Source of the DNA: Brachycybe producta
Lineage: Eukaryota; Arthropoda; Diplopoda; Playtdesmida; Andrognathidae
Length of the DNA: 64,000 nt
Direction: 5' to 3'
NCBI GenBank assembly: GCA_036925085.1
Contig: JAUPFP010000007.1
Coordinates: 2,852,302-2,916,301, forward strand
The notes under the pieces: generated by a model
What the model saw: only the letters and a program-made list of their open reading frames with translations
The model's database searches: none
What the model was told of the DNA's origin: nothing
Position numbers and translations under genes: made by a program
Shown: in pieces, positions 46,102 to 59,028 of the stretch
Layout: every line of letters starts with the position of its first letter
Position numbering within the stretch: position 1 is the first letter of the stretch

Positions 46102-46407
46102 GGGCACGGATTTTTATGCAATATCAAACAACTGTTTCTCAATTTTGTTGCCTAAGAGCCATTTGTGAAGTAACAATCCAGTTTTAGGTTAACTAACAAT
46201 TGTTTTATCAATCAAAAACACTGGTTAGAAGCTAGAACTTTCTAGTTGGCACCTGATATTAACTAGGCATCATCTTGTAGCCTCTAAGCAGCCTTTTTTT
46301 TATTAGAAAAGGCGTAATTGCAGTTGTTCTAATGATTGATAATTTCGGTACTTGGGCCACAAGTTGAGAAAGATTTGCTTGATAATATTGCATAAAAATT
46401 CGAGCCC
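46102..46407. repeat. Palindromic repeat with GGGC...ATTTTTATGCAATAT ends, copy 1
   Basis: Left end GGGCACGGATTTTTATGCAA and right end the complement TTGCATAAAAATTCGAGCCC. The interior has ATCAAAAACACTGGTTAGA. A second copy at 50352-50888 is split by another element. Confidence 0.75.
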
Positions 46408-47773
46408 TATTGATTACTGGCTATGGATTTTTTTTTTTCTTATTGATTAAATGAAAGGTGGAAAGGTGTTAAAAATGAAGCCATTAAAATTTTTATTTTG
46501 GCTTAATTCCATTTCTGATATTTCAAAGGATGTGCGCAAATAAGTTTTTATTTTATACTATTGTTTTTAATGCGAAATTTTACTATTGTTGTGAACTTGC
46601 ACTGCAACATTTCACATTTAGTTTTTTTTTTATTGTTGTAGACTGCATTCTTTTGTAACTTTTTATGACATTTGCCATCATTTACATCATTTCATTTTAT
46701 ATACAGCTTTATTTCTTTTAATTATTAAGTTACTATTTTAAAAATTTAATTGAATTTGAAGAAACTTTAAATCTTTTTAGTAATAAGTTCTAAAAATAAG
46801 CACACAAATCATACTTATGGCCAACTTTTTTTAAGGTCTTGCCGTGTATTTATTTCTTTTTGAATTGCTTCAGTGAATTAGTTTTGTATAGTTTCGAGAA
46901 GAAGAAGAAAAAACTGTTTAGTTTTGTGTATATTTATATATATTTGATTTAAGGTTAAATTCTTTAACCACATGAATGAACCCAGAGCCTTCTTTTCAAG
47001 TCATTTGACAAAACATTTCACATTATAACTTTTATGGGTCATTCATTGACACACAAAAAAAATCGTTTATTTTTTTTTTGTTTATTTGTATTTAACCCAT
47101 CGAAGTATATACAAAAAACATAAGAGTAAGAAATGACAGGTGTTTTTTTTTTAAATAATGGGCCACCTCCTATATTTTAGCTTATAATTTAAAAAAAAAA
47201 CTTATATAAATGTTAGTGTTAGAGGGGTGACACCCAAAAATCGTAAACAAATCCGTCTTTTTTTGATAAAAACATTCTTTAATTCATGAAGATACAATCG
47301 CATAGGATGTGTTTGCTTTGACATACATTTAATTGAATAATAATTGATTTCAAACCTAATTTTCAGATGATAAATTACTAACAATTCAAAATTCAGATAA
47401 CATTTTTGCCCGATGTTATTTTTAGTTGAAATGAATGAATTTTTCATTTAATTTAGAGTAATTTGTACTGGATTGACGGTTTCTTTTTGAAATGCTGGAC
47501 ACGTTTGAGGCCAGTTTTATGCATCGTTGATTAAAATCGACATTTAAATTATAAACTTGACCTTATGAGAAAAAAATTAACAAATTATTTTTAACGAATA
47601 TTTATTTTTTTTATTAAAAAAATCGTATTTCCTTAAGGCAAGGTGTTTTTAATCCTTGTGAAGAACTTTTGAGTTGGTTTTTTGTTGCTTTTAATTATTA
47701 ATATATTACCGTACCTATAATCATATTGAAATTTTAAGCTATTTTATAAAACAAACAAAAATAACCATTTACG
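46408..47773. other. AT-rich non-coding stretch
   Basis: Poly-T tracts and AT-rich sequence without a supported coding frame, RNA gene or clear repeat. Confidence 0.4.
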
Positions 47774-48016
<243 letters not shown>

Positions 48017-48017
48017 C

Positions 48018-49444
48018 CAGTGAATGATGAACACCATCATCTTGATAAAAAAGGGGGATGGTTTTTTAACAAATTTAATTAAAATTACAGTCTCAGTATA
48101 ATTTTAAAATCTAAGATGTGTGAAATTTTTAATGTTTAATTTTTTAATTGTTGTCAGTTGTCGTCATGACTCCTTTTATAAGGAAATCATATAAGATGCT
48201 CATAAAAATATCATAAAAAATAATTCTTTTTTATATTAAAAAGCGAAATTTAATTTTTTTTTAAATACATTTTTTTGTTTGTTTCTCAATTGACTGCTGT
48301 TAAACAATGTATTTTTGCCCTTCCAAGAATTTTTTATAGAAATTAATATAAATACAGAAGAAAAAAATCCTGAAATAAATTCATACATATGTATTGCATT
48401 CAATTTTGAGCTGAATTCAGTAATATTATTTTTTTTAAATATTATTAATTTAATTAATTGTATAATTTTCTTACTTCTAAAATTAAATTGGTAACAAAAG
48501 ATTGTAATTATCTATCATATTTAAATTTTAATCTATTTAACTAAACATAATATAAAATTATAAAATTATAATATAAAATTATAAAATATTATTAGTTAAT
48601 TAATTGTATAATTTGTCTTACTAGTTCTAAAATGAAATAAGTGGCAAAAAATGTTACTTTTATTTTTTTTTTAAGAAAACAAAATATTTTGTGATTTTAT
48701 GATTAAAAATTGAGACTTAATTATTTAAGAAATTATTAATATTAGCTGAATAAGAGAAAATGTTTCGATAAACTTTTTAATTAAGATTTTACAGGTAGCT
48801 TTTGATATTATATATTCTTTAGTGTAATTTTCTGGTGTGAATTATACATAATTTGCATGAGAAATTTTGGTGATTCTCTCATAAGGGGTTCCGTCTTAAA
48901 GCTATGATGATACAGGTTACCTCCTACCATACTTGAATTGGTTTCAAACAATAGCTTTCTAGAATCAGGAATTGAAATGACAATCTGTGAATAATTTGCA
49001 GTGAATTTGACACTTTCTTTATGATTTTTTATTTTTTGTCTAATTTGCTAAGTTTCTGTTTCGGAACTGAAAGCAACCGACCATTGAATTTATTTCAGGA
49101 TTTTTCTTCTTCTGTATTTATATTAATTTCTATAGAAAATTCTTGGAAGGGCAAAAATACATTGTTTAACAGCAGTCAATTGAGAAACAAACAAAAAAAT
49201 GTGTTTAAAAAAAATTAAATTTCGCTTTTTAATATAAAAAAGAATATTTTTTTTATGATATTTTTATGAGCATCTTATATGATTTCATTATAAAAGGAGT
49301 CATGACGACAACTGACAACAATTATAGTTGGTTACATTTCACACATCTTAGATTTTAAAATTATACTGAGACTGTAATTTTAATTAAATTTGTTAAAAAA
49401 CCATCCCCCTTTTTTATCAAGATGATGGTGTTCATCATTCACTG
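48018..49444. mobile_element. 1.43-kb element with long terminal inverted repeats (DNA transposon type)
   Basis: Ends CAGTGAATGATGAACACC and GGTGTTCATCATTCACTG. The two arms run about 350 bp each, with recognisable pairs such as CTCAATTGACTGCTGTTAAA and AATGTATTTTTGCCCTTCC, at high identity. About 700 bp of AT-rich sequence separates them. No transposase is seen. Target duplication is not readable because the left flank is microsatellite. Confidence 0.85.
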
Positions 49445-49533
49445 ATTACTGATTAGGAACAGTTCGATTACCTGTAATTTATACAGGGTGTAATCTTTTG
49501 AATATAGTTTTAACCCACTTAAGATGATCTTTT

Positions 49534-49751
49534 AGACCGGCCCTACACGTAACATTTAACTGCACACGTCTTCCGTTTCTATGCCGTTCATGTTAAAAAA
49601 TACTACAAAATACTAGTGATATCACTAATTCAATTTATGATATCACTAATTCATATAATAATGCTTTGGCTAATTCGGAGTATTTTTCACATGAACGGAA
49701 TACTTGTGCAGTTAAATTTGCGCGGTTAAACGTTACGTGTAGGGCCGGTCT
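49534..49751. mobile_element. Palindromic MITE with CCGGCCCTACACGTAAC ends, copy 1
   Basis: Left AGACCGGCCCTACACGTAAC, right complement ending GTAGGGCCGGTCT. Inner arms have GCCGTTCATGT and ACATGAACGG, and the centre repeats GATATCACTAATTCA. Copy 2 lies at 55426-55604. Confidence 0.87.
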
Positions 49752-50351
49752 TTACTCTTCTTCAAAAATTATCTAATAAATCTTTTGAGATCATTTCCCT
49801 TCAGTGTATTGTTTTTGTTTATATTTCCTTTGCAGATACGTAACAATAATAATAATAATCGTTTTAATCGTGATTTTAATTTTCCTTGATAGTTTATTGA
49901 CAGTAGAATTTATGTAAGGTGAGTTGTAGATAATATTGTCCCTCAAATATACATACAACCTTGGGGTTGATTGGAGATTATTTTTTTTCCCCCCTCGAGC
50001 ATAGACCTACCTGTATGTGTGTGTATTTTACTTCGATATATATGTATTATATTGTATAACTTTTAAGTATATGTTTATATTTTATGAATAACATTTGTAA
50101 ATTGTAATTACCAGAATTGTTAGGTTGCAACAACAACAAAAAAAGGTTTTTTGTTTTGGTCAGTGTAACCTGACCTTTTTCCTTCTCAAGGTGTACAAAA
50201 AAATGAATATCATTCACTCTTCAATATCCTGTTAGATCTTATGCAAAAATCCTATGCAAAAAAATTAAATTTGTAATTTGTATTTTAAAATGTAGACATT
50301 TTTGTATAAATTACATTTTTTTTTATAGTTTCATTTGTGGTTAGGAATAAT

Positions 50352-50888
50352 TAGGTTTTGAATTTGTATGCAATATCAAACGGCGGTATCCTTTTCGGTC
50401 GAAATTATTTCGTTCGACAAGTCTCAGGGATTGGATTGGAGGCTAACAGTGACGTCAATAAAAAGTAATAGGGAGCGGTGAATGAAAGAGCTACCAAAAA
50501 AATATAACCCTTTCTCCCTAACCTAACCTAACCCCTATCCTAACCAAACCTAACTATTTTGCTCCTCACCGCTCCCTATTACTTTTTATTGACGTCACTG
50601 TTAGCCTCCAATCCAATCCCTGATGCTTGTCGACCGAAATAATTTCGACCGAAAAGGAACACACCTATCAAACAATGTTTCTCAATCTATTGGGCCCAAG
50701 GGACAAATGTGATATAACAACCCTATTTACAGCAACCAAACAGTTATGGTTTTTTTTTTTCAAATCAAAAACACTGCTTAGAGATTAAAATTTTAGTTGA
50801 CAACTAATAGTAACCAGACATCTAGCCTCTAACTAGCCTCTTTTGATATAGAAATATTTGCTTAAGATTGCATAAAAAATCCGACCCC
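50352..50888. repeat. Palindromic repeat, copy 2, interrupted by a younger element
   Basis: Ends match the 46102 copy (TTTGTATGCAATATCAAAC on the left, TTGCATAAAAAATCCGACCC on the right). It is split by the 50382-50665 insertion. Confidence 0.75.
50382..50665. mobile_element. 284-bp foldback element nested in the 50352 repeat
   Basis: Flanked by the 8-bp duplication TATCAAAC (50374-50381 and 50666-50673). The arms hold TCCTTTTCGGTCGAAATTAT and AATCCAATCC, with TGACGTCA and CTCCCTATTACTTTTTATTG in both arms. The tip has CCTAACCTAACCTAACCCC. An 8-bp target site suits a hAT-type origin. Confidence 0.87.
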
Positions 50889-51690
50889 TTAGTAATAATT
50901 CAAACCATGCTGTAGAAATACAATTGAAACTTATCTGTCCGAATTTAGTAATTGAATTTTTTTTTAAAATTAATTTCGAAACTTTGCTGTCATTTTCATT
51001 TTCTAATTCCTGGTGTATAATAAAATTTCATAAATATCATCATAACAAAGTTTATTGAGTTAGCGAAATTATTTCGTTGAACTTTAGTGACCTTTCAATG
51101 AAAAGATCCATTTCTTTCTCCAGATTGTATTACTTTTCTTTATGTGGGGGGGGGGTTATTGTTGTGTTGTTCCTTTATTTAGGAAGTAGGTCCTAAGGGG
51201 ATGGGAGATAGAGATGTACGAAATTATATTATGTTTTTTTTCTAATGTGGGTCAAAAAAACACCTGTATATAAAAAATTTGTAGTTTGTTTTCCATGTTA
51301 AGTTGCAGTTCACGATCACCTACTTGAAATTCTACTGTATTCTTATAGTTTAAATTCAACCGCAGTAGTTATTTATTTATTTAATAATTAATCAGTAAAC
51401 ATATTTACAAAGTTTTTAGTTATTTCTCCAAGAGCATATTTTATAATTATTACATAATTTATGGTAATATAATGCAGGATGCTCTAATACCTCCTTTAAT
51501 ACTACAAAAATTAACTGTAGTTACATAACCAACGTTATAGTTAACTGCAGACAAGCTAGAAAGAAGCGTTACTTTTGGTTCCATTTTTATGACACGACAC
51601 GTGGTTAAATTGATTTGATGTCACTTCCTGTTTGGTTTCACTTCCTGTTAAACAAGTTGGGCATTATGTGAAATCTACATTCCTCAGTCA
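50889..51690. other. Non-coding sequence
   Basis: AT-rich with a G9 run near 51145. No feature recognised. Confidence 0.35.
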
Positions 51691-51699
51691 GTCAAAAAT

Positions 51700-51907
51700 A
51701 CAGGCAATTAGAAATCGGGACGAACATAAGTTGGCTCCGCCCTTTTTATGACGACTGGCAACTTCTAATTGGTTGGGTTATGTAGTCTGACGTCACATGC
51801 TCCGCCCTTTTCAACGTCGAACCACACAACAAACCAATTAGAAGTTGCTGGTCGTCATAAAAAAGGGCGGAGCCAACTTATGTTCGTCCCGATTTCTAAA
51901 TGCCTGT
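51700..51907. mobile_element. Palindromic MITE, CRE/CCAAT/GC-box family, with 9-bp target duplication
   Basis: ACAGGCAATTAGAAATCGGG to the complement GCCTGT, flanked by GTCAAAAAT on both sides (51691-51699 and 51908-51916). Same arm motifs as the 45847 copy. Confidence 0.93.
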
Positions 51908-52978
51908 GTCAAAAATTGAGTGCCTCTCACTGTCCACCATGTTGTTTGTAGGCTAAATTTGTTTGAACTTTGAACACAGTACACGTACATCACTTCCTAG
52001 GAAGTGATGTACTTAACCATTCAATGATGTAGTTAACCACATTGTATCAAGGCGGTTGAGTCGACTCTTTGTTCCACTAGAAAATTTAACTGCAGTTAAT
52101 TTTTGTAGTATAAACAAGATATAAAAGTTGCTATTCTTTATGATTGTTAAAGTCAAAGGTAGTGCTTAACTCATGAACGTTTCATAGGAAGTTTTATGTA
52201 AAAGTCGATTAAAAAACATTAAAAACTACGACCCTAAAGGTCCTGACTGTTGTTGCTTCCATAAGTTGATATTTAAATATACTACGTGCAAATGATTTAA
52301 TTTAATGGTTGTGTTTGATTAGTTTGGTTACAATACAGCCAATAGTTTCTTCCGGTTTTTGATCTCTTTGTGGTTTTCTTTTAGCCTTTTGTCCTTTGAA
52401 CAAGTTGCTTTCAGCTGAAACCATGATACTATTTCTCAAACAAAAGGGGTTTTTATTCTTCCGGAAAAGGGTTATAAATGAAATTTAATTCATAAAAGAT
52501 CACCTCCATCTTTAAAAAGTTAAAAAGAAATTATGCACACTTATTTGTGCAGTGTTTTACATATAAAAAAAATTAAATTAAAAAGTCAGTGTTGCATATT
52601 GGTGTTGCTAGACTGTGAAACTGAAATGCAAAAAGTTACCTTGATAAAGTTGAATTTACTTTTTTTTTCTACTTCAGTTACGGAAACAAAGTAAAAATTA
52701 GATATTTTTACACAGGGCTAAAGGGTTACGGATTCGGTTATGACTTGCGCGGTTATGACCCTTTAGTTAACACTAGACCACCTATAAGTCTATAACTCTG
52801 TAATGGGTGTTCATATTGTACACAAGAATGTTGTTTGAAAAGTGGTTTACATCTTTTACAAACTTTCTTTTTTTAAAACCACATTTTGTTATTACTTTTT
52901 TTAAAAAAAATCTACCCACGTTGAATTATGATTTTACTTTCTATATTATACAAGCAGACACATAAAGCGTGTATTTTT

Positions 52979-53217
52979 TCTGCACTTGTGGTCGAACCGA
53001 TATGAATAGCCGTTCATGTCAAAATGTCTCGATTATGGCCATTATTAATTCTAATATTTATAACTACAATTCAAATATTAGATACATTTAGATAAACATT
53101 CGCAAATAAATTGTAGATTTAACAGAATTATGAATATTGATAATTGAGTTATGGGTAGTCAAAAGTCAACAATTACGCCATGAACGGCGATCCATATTCG
53201 TACCACCATTAGTGCAG
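52979..53217. mobile_element. Imperfect palindromic element
   Basis: Left TCTGCACTTGTGGTCGAACC then AGCCGTTCATG; right CATGAACGGCG then GTACCACCATTAGTGCAGA. It shares the GCCGTTCATG word with the CCGGCCCTACACG family but has different ends. Confidence 0.65.
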
Positions 53218-53800
53218 AAAGAAAGAAAAAACACCTATGAAAAATAAATTTTTAATAATTTCATCAATAAAATTATGAAAATTGTTTATTTAAATCCAAA
53301 AATAACAACAACAACAAATGAAATTCAGTTTTCTTTATTTATTGAGATTTAGATTGGAATTTTTTAATTTGATATTTTATGGAAAGCAATTTAAAAAAAA
53401 AAATTACATTGTTTTTTTTTTTAAATTGTTTTATTGTTTGATTTTTCTCTTGGTAACTTTTTTTTTTCATAGAGTAAAATTACCTTTTTTTAAATGCTGT
53501 TTTTGCATGGAAACATAATTTTTTGTTTGAAATTAGGTTACAAGTGAAGTTTGTAAAGTAATATGAAGAAGAAGAAGAAAAAAAATTCTTCTTCCTGTAA
53601 TTAAGTTTGTTAAAAATTAAATAGCTTTTTTTTGTTGGGTGCTTTATGTGATATTTGCTTCCACACCTTGTTTTTTTCTTGCAACTAATTTTTTAAGTGG
53701 AATAAAATCATCTTGTCAGAAAGATGAAATTAAAATTAAATATTTTAATGGTTGATTTAAAGTGGTTTGTGAACAGTTTATGTTTCGAATTTTGATTATT
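53218..53800. other. Non-coding sequence
   Basis: Homopolymer-rich sequence. A 66-codon frame at 53318 is composed almost only of F, L and K from poly-T/A tracts and is not convincing. Confidence 0.4.
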
Positions 53801-53802
53801 CT

Positions 53803-54342
53803 ATCTTTCAGAAGTAAAATTAAGAGAAACTAAAAGAGGGTTTTAGAAACTAGAAAGGGGGGGGGGGGCGTAGCTCAATCACGTAATACCTTGTACAAAC
53901 ATGAGTTAAATGAATTCAAATTAAATGTGTTTAGGTGAATTATACGGAATCCAGGTAATTACATGAACACCAAATAAAAATTGACTTTATTATTTATATT
54001 TTAAATTGAAATACTAAATCAATATTTTGTCAATAGTTTATATTTTATTATTTAAGTATTATTCTCAATATTTTCAGATTATTAACTGAATAAATTGAAT
54101 TCGACATATTATTTGTTTGTCCTTCACAGGGCTCTGTACAACACGTTCATTATTTAAATGCATTTAAATTATCAGGCGTGTACTAGGTATAATACCTTGT
54201 ACAAACATGAGTTAAATGAATTCAAATTAAATGTGTTTAAGTAAATTATACGGAATCCAGTTAAGGACATGAACACCAAATAAAAATTGACTTTATTATT
54301 AATATTTTAAATTGAAATACTAAATCAATATTTTGTCAATAG

Positions 54343-54420
<78 letters not shown>

Positions 54421-54745
54421 CTATTGACAAAATATATATATATATAAGTATTAATTGAATATTTTCTCAGATTATTAAACTGAATAAATTGAATTCGACA
54501 TATTGTTTGTTTGTCCTTCACAGAGGGCTCTGTAGAACACATTATTTAAATGCATTTAAATTATCAGCTGTGTGTACTAGGTATAAGGGTATTTTTATGT
54601 TGATATCTTTCAAAATAAACTTTTCACAACTTAACATTTTCAAACTCGCCATAAAATGCTTATGTGATTGAGCTACGATTCTAGTTTCTAAAACACATTC
54701 AAGTTTTTCTTCAGGTTTTGTACCTGAAAAAAAAAAACAGAATAA
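53803..54745. repeat. AGAAACTAG-family repeat split by a dimer of the TATACC-ended repeat
   Basis: Left arm (53803-53885, including a G13 run) and right arm (54588-54745) of the AGAAACTAG family. Between them lie two head-to-tail copies of the TATACC-ended repeat (53886-54190 and 54190-54587). Nested insertion. Confidence 0.78.
53886..54587. repeat. Tandem dimer of the TATACC-ended repeat
   Basis: Both units start ATACCTTGTACAAACATGAG and end GTGTACTAGGTAT. The second unit carries a roughly 75-bp AT microsatellite (about 54343-54420) framed by CAATAGTTAT and ATAACTATTG. The units share a junction of a few bases. Confidence 0.8.
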
Positions 54746-55425
54746 TCATATTTCAAGAGGCATTTTGACTTTAAAATCAACCCCCTTATTTTTTTCTCTA
54801 ATAATAATAATTGATGAAATATATCTAATTTTTTAGTTGTAATTTAACATTATTTATTAAAGTACTAAAGGCCAAGATTTTTATTTTGATGACTTTTTGA
54901 CAACATTTGTTGATTGTACAATTTACATTATATAAAATCATGATATTTATGACTTGTATATTTTAAACTATAATTTAGAAATACTGATTACGTCTCGAGA
55001 TATACTCAAGTTCATTGATAACTTTTTTTTAATATTTTGATAACATCATATTTTCAGTTCACATTGATATTAAGAGCAGATTTAATAATGACCTAAAGTC
55101 TTAAATATTAAAAAAAAAGTTATTTTCGTTTAAAAAAAACCACCCTGAAATTGTTGCAGGTTATTTTTAGAAATAATATGCTTTGAAATAACTTTTTAAT
55201 ATCAAAATTCAACTTATGATTAAGGTCAAAAGTTTGCATAAAACGCACACACTGCATAATCTTTGAGAAAATTTGCATAAAATTAGCATAATTTCAGTTG
55301 TTTCTTTAAAAAAAAAGTTTTCTTTTAAAGAAATCATTTTGATTTTTGCATTTTCTGTTATTGCTTCTGTTAATTGTAGCAATTAATTGCTTCAGACGTT
55401 TAATTAATTGTGCTTTTGTTGTATA
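54746..55425. other. AT-rich non-coding stretch
   Basis: No coding frame or repeat recognised. Confidence 0.35.
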
Positions 55426-55604
55426 AGGCCGGCCCTACACGTAACGGTTATCCGCAGAAGTCAACCGCTGTATGCCTCGCCGTTCATGTCAAAAATACTT
55501 CGAATTAGGGATATCACTAATTTTTGACATAAACGGCGCGGCATAGTGCCATAGACTTTTGTAGTTAAATTACCGCAGTTAAACGTAACGTGTAGGGCCG
55601 GACT
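55426..55604. mobile_element. Palindromic MITE with CCGGCCCTACACGTAAC ends, copy 2
   Basis: Ends AGGCCGGCCCTACACGTAAC and CGTGTAGGGCCGGACT. It is shorter than copy 1, with GCCGTTCATGTC and GACATAAACGGC arms. Confidence 0.87.
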
Positions 55605-56058
55605 AATATACATTTTAACAGAAAAAAATTTGCATTTGGGTGTTTATTTTCTATTTGCATATAAATGCATAATTAATAAAACTAATAATTTTGCACGTTT
55701 ATGAATTTTTATTTGCATAAAAGGTTTGACCTTACTTATAATTATACTTTTTAAAAAAAAAATACTTATAAATATTTAGCAAATTCCATATTTAAAATGC
55801 AAATAAGCATAAATAAATGTTTCTTATCATTGATAAGAGAGTATAATTTTGTATATAATAACAGTGTGATGTTATTATGATGAGTCATATGATAGAAAAA
55901 TGTCATATTTTAGAAATTCATATTCGTGACTTGTTAATATTATAAGTGAATTTCTTTTATTAAAAGGGCATACATTCATTCCACACAATACAAAAATCTT
56001 AAATTGTAACCTTGTTAGCTATGTATACCTGGACATGTGTGTTTATATTGTTATATTC

Positions 56059-56059
<1 letters not shown>

Positions 56060-56102
<43 letters not shown>
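56060..56102. repeat. Short ATT microsatellite
   Basis: About 14 ATT units. Confidence 0.95.
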
Positions 56103-56103
<1 letters not shown>

Positions 56104-56694
56104 AATTGTAAAGATGATGTAAAAGTGGGTTTGATGGCGCTATTTAGAAGGGAAATGAATGAAATACAAAAAAAACCACAAACAAGGGGGGGTTTCTACT
56201 AAAAAGGAAAATGTTAGGAGGTTATGTGAAGGCGACCTCATGTGGTTGATGGTGACCCAGAAATATTCTGTCCAAAATGGTCCCGACCCTCTCTCTATTT
56301 AAGAATGTATGCTTCCTTATGTACATACAATTTACCTTTTATTATTGTTGTATGTGTTAGCATAGGGTGGATTTTTTTTTCTTCTTCAAAATTTGTTAGT
56401 AAAATCTATTTAGATATACATTTATATATATATATATATATAGGAATTGGAGGTTCCTGTAGATTTTTAGGGAGAGACACTTTAATCATGGGGTGGGTCT
56501 TATAAGAAAAGAAAAAACAATCAAACACCTAATTATAAACACCTGCCTGTGTGTGTGTGTGTCATCAACATGAAGGAAATTTTCATGTGGTTCTCAGTAT
56601 AAGAGAAAATATACATTATATAAAATTATATGAGAGTATTGAATTGAAAACTCCCAACTGTTTTGTTGGTCATACACCTTGGAATACTGTCATA

Positions 56695-57005
56695 AGACAG
56701 TTCATTATCATATCTAGCTCAACAAAAGTAAATTAAAAAAAATATTATAAAGAAATAGTGTCATATGACTGCCATTGACTGGCGTTCAGGAGCCCTTATT
56801 ACAGAAAAAAAGTCATAAAATTGTGACAGTCATACCTTATGATGTCACTTCTTGTGTGCTATTATTCTATGACTTGTCATTTTATGTTGTACACTATTCA
56901 GTGGCAGTATAATGACAGCAATTGTCATAATAATATTTTGTAATTTTCTTTGTGACTGCTACAAAGTTATGAGCTAGATATGACAGTGTTTTTTGTAATG
57001 AGGCT
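56695..57005. repeat. Palindromic repeat, copy 2 (ATATCTAGCTCATAA family)
   Basis: CATATCTAGCTCAACAAAAG at the left and ATGAGCTAGATATGACAG at the right, with TCATATGACTGCCATTGACT inside. Diverged relative of the 9255 copy. Confidence 0.7.
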
Positions 57006-57044
57006 CTTGGATAGTTCTTAACACTTTTAAGTGTAAATTATATT

Positions 57045-57318
57045 TTACCTTTTAGAAGAGCAACATTAAGGAGAAATTGAAAGTGTGTTAAATACTGGAA
57101 TAGTAGCTAAATCACTAAATATTATTTTCAATTTGATATCTTTCAAAATAAACTTTTTACAGACAAAAATGTAAAAAAAATATTGTGTGCTTAAAATTGG
57201 TTCTTTTCTGAATTGGCATCAAAAGCTTATTTTAAAAGATATCAGACAGGAAAATAAATGATTCATCTACTATTCTAGTTTCTAACAACAGTTTCAATTA
57301 GTTTCAAGTTTGTTAGGC
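57045..57318. repeat. AGAAACTAG-family palindromic repeat
   Basis: Left arm AACATTAAGGAGAAATTGAA, right arm TATTCTAGTTTCTAACAACA. Diverged. It directly precedes the 57320 repeat. Confidence 0.7.
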
Positions 57319-57319
57319 T

Positions 57320-57618
57320 AATACATTGTACACACATGAGTTAAATGAATTCGAATTAAATGTGTTTAGTTGAATTATACGGAATCCAGTTAAGGACATG
57401 AACCCAAATAAAAATTGACTTTATTATTAATATTTTAAAATGGAAATACTAAATCAATATTTTGTCAATACTTTATTATATTTGAGTATTAATTCAATAT
57501 TTTCAGATTATTAACTGAATAAATTGAATTCGACATATTGTTCGTTTGTCCTTCACAGGGCTCTGTAGAACACATTATTTAAATGCATTTAAATTATCAG
57601 GTGTACGTACTAGGTATA
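57320..57618. repeat. TATACC-ended repeat, single copy
   Basis: Starts AATACATTGTACACACATGA and ends GTACTAGGTATAA, about 300 bp. Same family as 23538 and 53886. Confidence 0.78.
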
Positions 57619-59028
57619 AAGCTGACATCAGTGACATGCAATTATTAATTGTGCAACAGTTTGGTCTGACAATTATGGCTAAACCGCGCAACTAAACCAT
57701 CAAACGATGAGCTGTAAACACACACATACACACACATGCAACTAATTGCTCAGTTCTATGTTGCTCCAAATGTTGCCCTGAAAAAGACAGAATTATTATA
57801 TAATCAGATTTTAAAGAACGTTTAGAAGAAGTGACCTTTTTTTTTTTATCTAAACTTCAAATTACTGAAGGGTTTTTTTTAGAAATAACAGAAAGGGAAA
57901 TTCAATTAAGAAAAGACATTAAATTTGTAGTGTATTATTTAATATTTTTTTTGTGTGTTATAAGGTGTTTTAATTTTCGCAAGTCATTAAATGTGAAATT
58001 TTTAGGACAGTATTGTTTGCTTGTAAAGTGTTTCTTCGAGAATTCTTTTCATTCATTTTAACATTTAAATGTGTTTTTTGTTTTTTCTTCTTGAGGTTTT
58101 CGTCTTTATTTCTACTTCCTATTGTTGAAGTTGATTTTTGTTCCATATTTAAATTTGTTCCTGTTGTTTGCAACAACACATAGATAGATAGGCCTATCGA
58201 AATAGCATGTGTCCAAATGTGTGCTATTTTTTTTTTTTGGACATATTTCTTGAAGTTTTTTTAATCTGCTTTTCATCTTTATGAATAGAATTTCTAAGAA
58301 GAATTTTAATGAACTTGTGTTTTGAAAATGACATTTTTTATAATTTTGCTCGTTTTTTTAATAATTATATATATTTTTTTTATTTAAAAAAAATTAAATG
58401 CTAGTTTAAAATTGGCGATGATGATGATGATGTCACTTTCCGGGAAGTCATTCAGACTCTTTTATCACAAATTTTTTTAGCAACAAATTTCATTTCGAAC
58501 ACCTCACAAATGAAGAAGACACACATATAATAATATAATTAAAATTAATTGGATTGATTTAATTGTGGTTTTGTTTTTGATCAACTTGGAGGTTGGGGTT
58601 TTTTTCTTTCGAGGTCTTTGACCAGAAATTTGTCAGAAAATCAAACCAACAAAATATTTATTACATAAAGTTATAATAATTTCATTCATATTTTATAAAA
58701 AAAATTTCAAGTTATAATAAAAAAAAAGTTTATTGAAAACCTTTACAAATAAATTTTTGAATAAAAAATTGAATTTCTTTTAGTAAGTAAACCACAAAAT
58801 ATGGTTTATATCTCTTTACATGAATGTAATAACTTCTAACTTGCTTTCATTTATTATAAAAAGCTTGTTGTTTTTTGTTTTTTTCTAAATTAATAAACTG
58901 TTTATTCTTTGTGAATAAACGAAACCGGTTTGTTTTTCATTCTCATTTTGAGAGATAAACTCTTTATTATGTAATGTTTATTTAGTACACTTCAATGTTT
59001 GGTTAGTTATATGTAGGATGTCAAAGAC

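Noticed and set aside
53855-53885. tRNA-like start (GGGGCGTAGCTCAATCAC)
   Set aside because: GTAGCTCAATCAC is a standard part of the AGAAACTAG repeat arm and recurs in other copies. There is no anticodon stem or T-arm downstream.
56551-56736. Plus-strand 61-codon frame
   Set aside because: It runs into the palindromic repeat at 56695, with no recognised motif.
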